Shown: piece after piece, positions 25,291-32,390 of the stretch | Position numbering within the stretch: the stretch's first letter is position 1 | How the letters are laid out: each line of letters starts with the position of its first letter | Assembly (NCBI GenBank): GCA_001873185.1 | Contig: MNYQ01000241.1 | Location: 1-32,390 of the forward strand | Source of the DNA: Ignavibacteria bacterium CG2_30_36_16 | GTDB taxonomy: Bacteria; Bacteroidota; Ignavibacteria; Ignavibacteriales; Ignavibacteriaceae | Length of the DNA stretch: 32,390 bases | Direction: 5' to 3' | The notes under the pieces: model-generated | Told to the model about the DNA's origin: nothing | The model's database searches: none | The model's input: only the letters and a program-made list of their open reading frames with translations | Program-made: the position numbers and the translations under genes

Positions 25291-27957
25291 ATGAATAGAA
25301 ACGTAACCGATAAAAACATGAGCGCCGCTGGCAGCGATGAGCGCCGGGCTTATCAAAAATATAAATGGCTTTTTGATAATTCAATAGATGCCGTCTTCGT
25401 TATGAAGGATGGGCTTTTTATAGAATGTAATCCGCATACGTTACAGCTTTTTAACTGCAAAGAAGAAGAAATATTAAATACATCGCCTGTGTTGTTTTCA
25501 CCGGAGTTTCAACCATCCGGTGAAAAATCTTCCGACAAAGCTAAGAGAATGATAGACATAGCGCTTAAGGAAGGTGAACATACTTTTGATTGGACTCATA
25601 AAAAAAAATCCGGGGAATTATTTGATGCATCCGTTTCATTAAAAACCTTAAATTTTGATGAAGATATTTTGTTAATGGCTGTTGTACGGGATATTAGCGA
25701 ATCAAAATTTGTAGTAAATTTTAAAAATCTTGCTGATGAATCTCTCATTGGTGTTTATTTAGTTCAAGACGGAAAATTTATCTATGCGAACAATGCTCTG
25801 TTAAAAATTTTTGGTTTAGAAAATAAAAATGTAAAAGATAATATTTTAGTTGAAAACGTTATCCATCCCGACGATAAAGAAGTTGTAACGTCTAACATTC
25901 AACTAATATTAGATGACAAAATTGATAAACTCCACTATGAGGCTAAGATTGTTTGTCCTACCGGAGAAATCAGAATTGTTGAAGTTTTAGGATCCGCAAC
26001 AATTTTAAATAACCATCCCGCTATTATGGGTTCACTCATCGATATTACCGAAACCAAATCGACTCATGAAAAAATTCGTCTGCTTGCGCATGCTTTAAAG
26101 AGCATCGCACAGGCAGTTTCGGTGACTGATGCTCACAACAAAATTCTTTTCGTTAACGATGCTTTTTTAAGAATGTACGGTTACGAGAACGAAGACCTTG
26201 CAGGCTGGAAAATTGAAGATGTACGGTCCGATAAAAATCCGGCAGAATTAGGCGAAACAATAAGAATTGCTACTTTAACCGGTGGCTGGGAAGGAAAAAT
26301 CTGGAACAAGCGTAAAAATGGAAGCGAATTTTTAGCCTATCTTTCAACTTCAATTGTTAAAAATGATGACGGAAATACGATTGCTCTGATGGGTGTGGTT
26401 ACGGATATTACCGAAAAGAAAAAATGGGAAGATCAAGTAAATCTTCTGACCACGGCTCTTGAATCTGCAGCGAACGGAATAGTGATTACAGACAGTAATG
26501 CGGACGTCATCTGGATTAACGATTCATTTACAAATTTAACAGGTTACCGTTTTGCAGAAATTGTTGGTAAAAATGTTCGGATATTAAAATCGGGAGTTAT
26601 GGATAAGAAATATTACTATAATTTATGGGAGATTATTAAATCGGGAAAAGTTTGGCAGGGCGAAATAATAAATAAAAAGAAGAACGGCGACCTGTACACC
26701 GAAGAAATGACAATAACACCTGTACGCATAGACGGCGAAGAAATTACTCATTACATAGCGCTAAAGCAGGATATAACCGAACGTAAAAAATATGAACTCG
26801 AATTGAAAGAAACTAAAGAAGCTGCGGAAGCGGCTAATAAATTAAAATCTTCGTTTCTTGCCAATATGAGTCACGAATTAAGAACGCCTATGGTTGGAAT
26901 TTTAGGTTATGCCGACATTCTAAACCATGAGTTGGAAGCTACGGAATTTAAAGAGATGGCTTCAAATCTGTACGAAAGCGGCAATAGGCTGATGGATACT
27001 TTAAACCTAATTCTGCATCTTTCAAAACTTGAAGCAAATAAATTAGAGATCGAAGCTAAAGTTGTAAATGTTGATGCTGTAATTCAATCAGTTGTAAAGC
27101 AATTCCAAAAAATGGCAGAGCTGAGGAACTTGTATATCAACTACTCCCCTGCGCCTCACATACACTGTTTCTTAGAAGCAAAAATGCTTAAAGATGTTTT
27201 GACCAATCTGGTTAGTAATGCTATCAGGTTTACAAATAACGGTGGAGTAACAATTGAATTAAAAAACTCCGGCTCTCTTGCAATAATCAACGTTAAAGAC
27301 ACCGGTATCGGTATTAGTAATGAGGTTCAAGAATTAATCTTTGAGGAATTCAGGCAGGCGAGCGAAGGAATTAATAGAAGATTTGAAGGGACAGGACTTG
27401 GTTTGACAATAAGTAAAAAATTTGTTGAACTAATGGATGGTAAAATAAGTGTCGAAAGTGAAGAAGGAGCAGGATCAACTTTTACTGTTGAACTTCCTCT
27501 TTATATTGAAAATAATGAAACAGATAAAACTGAGTATCGTGCTAATACTCCGTCAACAATTAAGGATGAAACTAATCATCCCTTAAAAAAAGTATTGCTT
27601 GTAGAAAACGACAGGTCAAGCCGCGAAATTACACGACTTTTTTTAAAGAAATTATGCTTGCTCGATTTTGCGGAAGATGCTGACACAGCAATTCGTTTAG
27701 TGAATGAAAATATTTACTCCGCTATATTAATGGATATAAATTTAGACAGTGGCGTAAGCGGTTTAGATGTTACAAGATCAATTAGAAAAATTGCCGGTTA
27801 TGAAAACACTCCGATTATCGCACTAACTGCATATGCCCTTGAAGGAGATAAAGAGGCTTTTATTGATGCAGGTTGCTCGGGTTATTTGTCAAAACCTTTC
27901 GATCGAAAAACAATTACCCAAATGCTGATGCATATCCTTGAAAAAAATCAAAAATAG
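25291..27957 (+). CDS. Hybrid sensor histidine kinase, four PAS domains plus receiver
   Basis: An 888-residue soluble kinase with no membrane segment. It has four tandem PAS domains (about 20-140, 145-260, 265-385, 388-508), the last two with typical GY...E and DITE(K/R)K ends. HisKA follows with phospho-acceptor His528 in SHELRTP, then HATPase boxes LVSNAIRF, DTGIGIS and GTGLGL, and finally a receiver domain (~765-885) with Asp815 in LMDINL and Lys in LSKPF. The start is ATG 25291 rather than the TTG just before it in the track. There is no DNA-binding output, so its receiver must signal onward or act as a phosphate sink. A second four-PAS kinase follows 221 bases on. Confidence 0.94.
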   Translation: MNRNVTDKNMSAAGSDERRAYQKYKWLFDNSIDAVFVMKDGLFIECNPHTLQLFNCKEEEILNTSPVLFSPEFQPSGEKSSDKAKRMIDIALKEGEHTFDWTHKKKSGELFDASVSLKTLNFDEDILLMAVVRDISESKFVVNFKNLADESLIGVYLVQDGKFIYANNALLKIFGLENKNVKDNILVENVIHPDDKEVVTSNIQLILDDKIDKLHYEAKIVCPTGEIRIVEVLGSATILNNHPAIMGSLIDITETKSTHEKIRLLAHALKSIAQAVSVTDAHNKILFVNDAFLRMYGYENEDLAGWKIEDVRSDKNPAELGETIRIATLTGGWEGKIWNKRKNGSEFLAYLSTSIVKNDDGNTIALMGVVTDITEKKKWEDQVNLLTTALESAANGIVITDSNADVIWINDSFTNLTGYRFAEIVGKNVRILKSGVMDKKYYYNLWEIIKSGKVWQGEIINKKKNGDLYTEEMTITPVRIDGEEITHYIALKQDITERKKYELELKETKEAAEAANKLKSSFLANMSHELRTPMVGILGYADILNHELEATEFKEMASNLYESGNRLMDTLNLILHLSKLEANKLEIEAKVVNVDAVIQSVVKQFQKMAELRNLYINYSPAPHIHCFLEAKMLKDVLTNLVSNAIRFTNNGGVTIELKNSGSLAIINVKDTGIGISNEVQELIFEEFRQASEGINRRFEGTGLGLTISKKFVELMDGKISVESEEGAGSTFTVELPLYIENNETDKTEYRANTPSTIKDETNHPLKKVLLVENDRSSREITRLFLKKLCLLDFAEDADTAIRLVNENIYSAILMDINLDSGVSGLDVTRSIRKIAGYENTPIIALTAYALEGDKEAFIDAGCSGYLSKPFDRKTITQMLMHILEKNQK

Positions 27958-28178
27958 AATTTGATGATTTTTTCTGCATGAAGTGGTCTGTTCGTTTTCA
28001 GTTTCCTAATTTTTAATCTCTGCTTTTCTTTCTTTGATTAGAAAAGTGTATCGTCTATTCTAAATAAATTCATATTACAAATTTTAAAACTTTATATAAA
28101 CTGTTTTAAGTTTATCATTATATTTACGATGTGAAAGATTTAAAATATTTATAAAGTACCTGAAAATAATTTTAACTT

Positions 28179-30530
28179 ATGCAGCCACAGGAAGACAACA
28201 CGACAACAGATTTTATCCGGCTAAAGGAAGAAATCAAAATACTTACTTCCGAGAACGAATCATTAAAACAAACTGCGTCTAATTTAGAGAAACAACTCAA
28301 TCAATTCGTATTAGTATTTAATAATTCTCCCGAAGCAATTGTCTTCCTTGATCTAAAAGGTAACATTCAAAAAATTAATACTCGTGTTCAAGAATGGCTT
28401 GGTTATCCGCCCGAAGAAGTTCTTGGAAAAAATTTGCTGATGCTTCCTTTTCTTTCTATAAAAAGTAAAGCAATTGTTCTTAAAAATTTTACTGACAGAC
28501 TTCGGGGTAAAGAAGTAGGTACGTATGAACTTGAATTTATTACCGCTTCGGGTGAATTGAAAATCGGCAGACTTTCCGGGCAAATAATTAAAAATGAAAA
28601 CGGGAAAATTGCAGGCGATCTTGTGATGGTGCTTGATATTACAAAACAACTTAAATATGAAAATGAATTAAGAGAGAGCCGCGAAACTTTTAAAACTCTG
28701 ACTGATACAATCGAGTCGGCTATTTTTATTGTGCGCGAAACAAAGTTTCTATACATCAATAAATTTGGCGAAAGACTTTTTGGTTATACTTTGGATGAAC
28801 TCCGTCAAAAACATTTTTGGGATATCGTTCATCCAGATGATAGGGCAATGGTTAAAGAGAGAGGATTTGCACGTCAAAGAAAAGAAAATGTCCCCTCAAG
28901 CTACGAGTTTCGCATAATCACTAAAACCAATGAAACAAGATGGATGCATTATACCGGCGCTTATCTTGAGTTTGAAGGCAAACCCGCTCTGATAGGCAAT
29001 GTTTTTGACGTTACAGAAAGTAAACTTTCCGAAGAAAAACTGCGCGATAATTTTGTGAGGTTTCAAACAATATTCAACAGCAGCGCATTCGGAATTGCTC
29101 TTGTTGATCTTAAGGGGAACATAATTGATGTGAACAATTCTATTTGTAAAATGTTCGGTTACACTGCTAACGAAATGAAAATACTGAACTTTGTAAAAAT
29201 ATCTCACCCGGAAGATACCAAAAATGATGCGGCAATGTATATGGAGCTTCTTGAAGGGAAAATTTCTCATTATCAAAGTGAAAAAAGATACATAAAAAAA
29301 GACGCAACTGTAATGTGGGCTAAAATTACGGTCTCTCTTATCAGAGGGAAAGAGGGTAATCCTGAGTACGCGTTAGGAATGGTTGAGGATATTACAGAAA
29401 AAAAACAGATGCAAGAAAAACTCACGCGAGAGCATTTCCTTTTTACCACTTTGATGAAACATATTCCCGATTCAATTTATTTCAAGGATGAAAAGAGTAG
29501 ATTTATTGCAGTTAATGAGGCAACAGCAAAAAAAATGGAGCTTGACAATCCGAAGCAATTAATTGGGAAAAGCGATTACGATTTTTTCACTCACGATCAT
29601 GCTGATCAAGCTTTCCATGACGAACAGGAGATGATGAAGCAAAGCAGATCTATCATTGGCGTTGAAGAAAAAGAAACCTGGCGGGATGGAACGGTTACCT
29701 GGGTTTCATCTACAAAAATTCCTTTACAAAATGAAAAAGGAGAAACAATCGGAACATTTGGAATATCGAGGGACATAACAAGCAAAAAGGAAATTGAAGA
29801 AAAACTTAAATCTTACACTGAAGAACTTAAACAACTTAATGCAAATAAAGACAGATTTTTCTCAATCCTCGCTCATGATCTACGCAGCCCGTTCACCGCT
29901 TTACTCGGTTATTCCGATATAATCTGCACAGATTACAAATCGTTATCCGAAGACGAATTAGTAGAGTTTGCTGGAAATATAAATATGGTTGCAAAAAATG
30001 TGTATGGACTTCTCGAAAACCTTTTAGATTGGTCCCGTATTCAAACCGGAAGAATTGAATACAAGCCGGAAGTAATTAACTTCTCGGCTATCGGAAAAAA
30101 TGTAATAAAATTATTTAATGATTCGGCTAAAAATAAAACTATTACATTATCACTCGAATGTGAGGAAGAAGATAAATTGTTTGCAGATGAAAATATGCTC
30201 CATACAGTGCTTAGGAATCTTGTTTCTAACGCAATAAAGTTTACCCGACCGGGGGGCGAGATAAAAATAAAGTTGCAGCCTTTCGATGAACACTTCGCAC
30301 AAGTTTCCGTTATAGATAACGGCGTTGGCATTTCCGACAAGGACAAAATCAAGTTGTTCGATCTTTCAATTTCTTTTACTACGACAGGCACATCAAAAGA
30401 AATTGGCACCGGGCTTGGTTTAATTTTATGCAAGGAGCTTGTTGAAAAGAATGGCGGCAAAATATGGGTTGAAAGCAAACATGGTGAAGGAAGTAGTTTC
30501 AATTTTACTGTCCCAAAAGTTGAAGCATAA
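28179..30530 (+). CDS. Sensor histidine kinase, coiled coil plus four PAS domains
   Basis: A 783-residue soluble kinase. A short N-terminal coiled coil (about 10-48) leads into four PAS domains (about 48-160, 165-285, 290-410, 415-535). HisKA has His566 in AHDLRSPF, and the HATPase has LVSNAIKFT, DNGVGIS and GTGLGL. No receiver and no transmembrane segment are present, so it senses cytoplasmic signals. No response regulator gene is adjacent; the receiver of the upstream hybrid kinase is the only candidate partner in view. The ATG at 28179 has no strong ribosome site, and TATATTTA about 55 bases upstream is a near-match to TAnnTTTG. Confidence 0.93.
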   Translation: MQPQEDNTTTDFIRLKEEIKILTSENESLKQTASNLEKQLNQFVLVFNNSPEAIVFLDLKGNIQKINTRVQEWLGYPPEEVLGKNLLMLPFLSIKSKAIVLKNFTDRLRGKEVGTYELEFITASGELKIGRLSGQIIKNENGKIAGDLVMVLDITKQLKYENELRESRETFKTLTDTIESAIFIVRETKFLYINKFGERLFGYTLDELRQKHFWDIVHPDDRAMVKERGFARQRKENVPSSYEFRIITKTNETRWMHYTGAYLEFEGKPALIGNVFDVTESKLSEEKLRDNFVRFQTIFNSSAFGIALVDLKGNIIDVNNSICKMFGYTANEMKILNFVKISHPEDTKNDAAMYMELLEGKISHYQSEKRYIKKDATVMWAKITVSLIRGKEGNPEYALGMVEDITEKKQMQEKLTREHFLFTTLMKHIPDSIYFKDEKSRFIAVNEATAKKMELDNPKQLIGKSDYDFFTHDHADQAFHDEQEMMKQSRSIIGVEEKETWRDGTVTWVSSTKIPLQNEKGETIGTFGISRDITSKKEIEEKLKSYTEELKQLNANKDRFFSILAHDLRSPFTALLGYSDIICTDYKSLSEDELVEFAGNINMVAKNVYGLLENLLDWSRIQTGRIEYKPEVINFSAIGKNVIKLFNDSAKNKTITLSLECEEEDKLFADENMLHTVLRNLVSNAIKFTRPGGEIKIKLQPFDEHFAQVSVIDNGVGISDKDKIKLFDLSISFTTTGTSKEIGTGLGLILCKELVEKNGGKIWVESKHGEGSSFNFTVPKVEA

Positions 30531-30599
30531 TTTTTTTTTCGATAATCTATCAGTAAAAAGCAGGAGCAAAACAATTTTGCATGAAAAAATAAACTTCTG

Positions 30600-30777
30600 G
30601 ACATCTCTAAAAATCCGTTATCTAATGGATCGCAATGACTTTTCTCTTGTGTTATTGCGAACGAGTCTTCGAGTGAAGCAATCTGATTCTTTTGTTGAGA
30701 TTGCTTCGTGCTGCTGCCCTCGCAATGACTGTTCTTTTGTGTCATTGCGAATCCCGCATGCGGGAAGTGAAGCAATC
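30600..30777. repeat. GTCATTGCGA-type palindromic repeat element, copy B
   Basis: Half-sites appear four times: CGCAATGAC (30631-30639), GTTATTGCGA...GAAGCAATC (30651-30683), its inverted partner GATTGCTTC...CGCAATGAC (30699-30729), and a third GTCATTGCGA...GAAGCAATC (30741-30777). The left flank ACATCTCTAA then AAAATCCGTTA resembles the left flank of copy A. The inner arm shared with copy A (CGAACGAGTCTTCGAGTGAAG) is in opposite orientation there. This looks like a multimer of the basic palindrome. Confidence 0.8.
30609..30630. repeat. AAAATCCGT...ATGGAT small palindromic repeat, copy 2
   Basis: Near-identical to 6410-6430. ATCC at one end and GGAT at the other can pair. Here it directly abuts the GTCATTGCGA element, whereas at 6410 it stands alone. 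Confidence 0.5.
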
Positions 30778-30848
30778 TTTTGTTTTTAATTCAAAATTGA
30801 TATCACTTCATCCGGCAGCCGCCAATCTGCATAAGGTGACCTAATAAC

Positions 30849-30960
30849 TAACTTTACGCATGAAGTTCTCACTCTTGCTCGTGATCGTAATCTTGCTCGG
30901 TTTTAAATCCGATAAAGAGCACGATTACGGTCAAGATCAAGACAACGTGCGTAACATGAC
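30849..30960. repeat. TTACGCA-ended hairpin element 1 (core of CTTGCTCGTGATCG type)
   Basis: The left end has TTACGCATGA (30854-30863) and the right end, read inverted, GTTACGCAC (30947-30955). Between them, CTTGCTCGTGATCGTAATC and GATTACGGTCAAGATCAAG pair imperfectly in a long stem around a TTTTAAAT-containing loop. It abuts the stop codon of the TRAP gene and could serve as its terminator. The ends are shared with the element at 32198-32352. Confidence 0.65.
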
Positions 30961-32064
30961 TTAATAATTCTTCTCCGCTATTGCTGTCCATTCATGCGTC
31001 TGAATTTGAAATTCTTTGTACGATTCATAAACCTTTTTACTTTGCGCATCTGCATTAGTAATTTCGTTAAACACTTGTAAAGCGAATTCCTTTAACTTGT
31101 TCAACACATCATCTGGAAAATCTTTTAAGTTTATTTTGTCTTCGTTTTTCAATTTCAAAAGATATTCAGCGTTTTTTTGCTCGAATCCTGAAAGCAACTG
31201 CATAGTTACCGCAGAAGCTGCACATCGTATAATTGATTGAAGATCTGCAGGTAAACTTTCATAAGCATTTTTATTTACAATTAATTCTAAAGTACCGGTT
31301 GGTTCCTGCCACCCGGGCGAATAATAATATTTCGCAATCTTATGAAATCCCATTAGATAATCGTGATAGGGACCAATCCACTCAAGTGCATCAATTACTC
31401 CACGCTCAAGGTTTGTGTAAAGTTCGCTGCCGGGGGAAAGAATTGCTGAAGCTCCCGCTTTTGTTATTACCTTTCCGCCGAGACCGGGCATTCGAATTTT
31501 TAATCCTTGTAAATCTGCTAACGAATTTATTTCTTTATTGAACCATCCTCCCATCTGTCCGCCTGTATTTCCGCAAACAAAAGGAATAAGATTATGCGGC
31601 GCATAAGTTTGTTCCCATAGTTGAATTCCGCCTCCATCGAATAGCCATGCGTTAGTCTGTTGTGTGTTCATACCGAAAGGTATTCCGGAAAAAAATTGAG
31701 CGGCAGGAATTTTCCCCGCCCAATAATAAGGTGCACCGTGTCCCATTTCAGCAACGCCTTGAGAAACCGCATCAAACGTCTCTAATGCAGGCACAAGTTC
31801 ACCGCCGCCATAAACCTGTATCTTCAATCTTCCGCCGGACATTTCGTCAATCCATACCGCCATCTTATCGGCATACTCGCCAAGCAGCGGAAAATGTGGC
31901 GACCAGGTAGTTACCATTCTCCAGTTAAAAGTTTTTCCGCTATAACCGGAAGTATTATTTTTTTTCTCATTGTTTCCGCACCCGGGAATTCCCGAAGCGA
32001 CAGTAAATGCAGCCGCAGAAAAAGTTGCTGCTTTAATAAAATCTCTGCGTTCTAATTTTTTCAT
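30961..32064 (-). CDS. TRAP transporter substrate-binding protein DctP, TakP-like, Tat-exported
   Basis: The extracytoplasmic receptor of a tripartite (TRAP) transporter, 367 residues. The N-terminus has a twin-arginine signal, ERRDFIKAA (R6-R7), followed by a lipobox-like IPGC with Cys29, so it may be a Tat-exported lipoprotein. The body follows the TakP/FcbT1 (COG4663-like) type: TTWSPHFPLLGEY, GLKIRMPGLGG with the substrate-binding Arg, LEWIGPYHDY and YYSPGWQEPTGTLEL. TakP binds 2-oxo acids with a cation; a similar ligand here is inference. The ATG has AAAAGG 6 bases upstream. No dctQ/dctM follow (a kinase converges), so the membrane subunits must be encoded upstream beyond the window or elsewhere. 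Confidence 0.94.
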   Translation of the reverse strand: MKKLERRDFIKAATFSAAAFTVASGIPGCGNNEKKNNTSGYSGKTFNWRMVTTWSPHFPLLGEYADKMAVWIDEMSGGRLKIQVYGGGELVPALETFDAVSQGVAEMGHGAPYYWAGKIPAAQFFSGIPFGMNTQQTNAWLFDGGGIQLWEQTYAPHNLIPFVCGNTGGQMGGWFNKEINSLADLQGLKIRMPGLGGKVITKAGASAILSPGSELYTNLERGVIDALEWIGPYHDYLMGFHKIAKYYYSPGWQEPTGTLELIVNKNAYESLPADLQSIIRCAASAVTMQLLSGFEQKNAEYLLKLKNEDKINLKDFPDDVLNKLKEFALQVFNEITNADAQSKKVYESYKEFQIQTHEWTAIAEKNY

Positions 32065-32197
32065 TGCATGCCTTTTTATTTAAGAAACTGACTGATTTTG
32101 AAATTAAATTTTTGAGTTAACTTATCTAATACCTATTTGCATTAAAACTTGATTTGCGATTTTTTTATATGTCTTGAGCGACTTATTAATATTAACA

Positions 32198-32352
32198 TAA
32201 TTAACTGAAGTTACGCACTTTGTGATTTCTTAGTGTCTTTGTGACTTGGTGGCAAAAAGAAAGTATAAAAAATGAGCCACAAAGGCACTAAGTCACCAAG
32301 TTTCACTAAGAATATTTTATGAAATTCAACTCATGCGTAACTTCAGTAATTA
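32198..32352. repeat. TTACGCA-ended hairpin element 2 (core of ACTAAG/CACCAAG type)
   Basis: Long inverted ends: TAATTAACTGAAGTTACGCA (32198-32217) and TGCGTAACTTCAGTAATTA (32334-32352), which pair with a single-base bulge. The core has CTTAGTGTCTTTGTGACTTGGTG and an imperfect inverse with CACTAAGTCACCAAG, a repeat type scattered in many bacteria. It lies upstream of the TRAP gene. The rest of the 32065-32390 gap is A+T-rich, with no gene seen. Confidence 0.75.
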
Positions 32353-32390
32353 ATGTAAATAAAAATATAAAATTAAACGATATTATACCT

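Larger units (their letters stand above)
30531..30960. other. 430-base convergent intergenic region filled with repeats
   Basis: The gap lies between the second kinase and the TRAP gene, which converge. It consists mostly of the GTCATTGCGA element copy B (30600-30777) and the TTACGCA-ended hairpin (30849-30960). ORFs at 30439-30789 and 30041-30775 run through the repeat and are not credible genes. Confidence 0.75.

Noticed and set aside
28023-28046. CTTTTCT/AGAAAAG hairpin after the hybrid kinase as a terminator
   Set aside because: The stem is short and A+T-rich with no T-run after it.
28403-28759. 118-residue minus-strand ORF
   Set aside because: Antisense of the PAS domains of the second kinase; serine-rich low-quality translation.
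30041-30775. 244-residue minus-strand ORF overlapping the second kinase
   Set aside because: One part is the antisense of the kinase HATPase region and the rest reads through the palindromic repeats; no ribosome site or family features.
30439-30789. 116-residue plus-strand ORF
   Set aside because: It starts inside the kinase in another frame and continues through repeat copy B.
32198-32352. CRISPR-like array
   Set aside because: The repeated CACTAAG/CACCAAG units are short, irregular and in an inverted arrangement, without regular spacers.

Overview
The window is A+T-rich bacterial chromosome, Gram-negative in character: an outer-membrane beta-barrel, lipoprotein signals, a Tat signal and an exported redox pair are all present. 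Gene content and protein style (SurE, PhzF, a membrane VWA protein, paired M16 peptidases, multi-PAS kinases, a DUF4010 protein) suggest the Bacteroidota/Ignavibacteriota side of the FCB group, most likely an Ignavibacteria-like organism. That placement is inference, because no rRNA marker is present. I support 25 intact protein genes, two decayed mobile-element genes and several dispersed intergenic repeats. I found no tRNA, rRNA, CRISPR array or prophage.

Layout. 1-717: a mobile-DNA graveyard holding the C-terminal tail of a tyrosine recombinase (minus) and a decayed IS3-type OrfA (plus). 718-5189: a tight plus-strand operon surE, phzF, a membrane VWA protein and comF. 5394-7786: an acyl-ACP desaturase, an exported thioredoxin-like lipoprotein and a membrane-anchored MsrA. 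8143-12819 (minus): a three-module fatty-acid ligase/ACP/acyltransferase, a DUF4286 protein and a DASS-type anion symporter. 12951-18063 (plus): gatB, lepB and two M16 peptidase subunits. 18050-23363 (minus): a probable long transcription unit with truA, a FabG-like reductase, a DUF2231 protein, a polytopic membrane protein, an outer-membrane protein, an enoyl-CoA hydratase and a membrane-anchored protein that looks like a degenerate polysaccharide deacetylase. 23714-25039 (minus): an MgtC/DUF4010 membrane protein. 25291-30530 (plus): two large soluble four-PAS histidine kinases, the first a hybrid. 30961-32064 (minus): a Tat-exported TRAP substrate-binding protein.

Genes that may work together: the desaturase, the ligase/ACP/acyltransferase fusion, the FabG-like reductase and the enoyl-CoA hydratase all concern fatty acids. 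The thioredoxin lipoprotein could reduce the neighbouring MsrA in the envelope. The two kinases could share the single receiver domain. The two M16 proteins form a catalytic/non-catalytic pair.

The least ordinary features are the fused lipid enzyme, the apparently catalytically dead deacetylase-like protein, and the intergenic repeats. Those include a pair of hairpin elements with shared TTACGCA-containing ends but unrelated cores on either side of the TRAP gene. I see no convincing new defence or mobile system. At least six genes appear to start with TTG.
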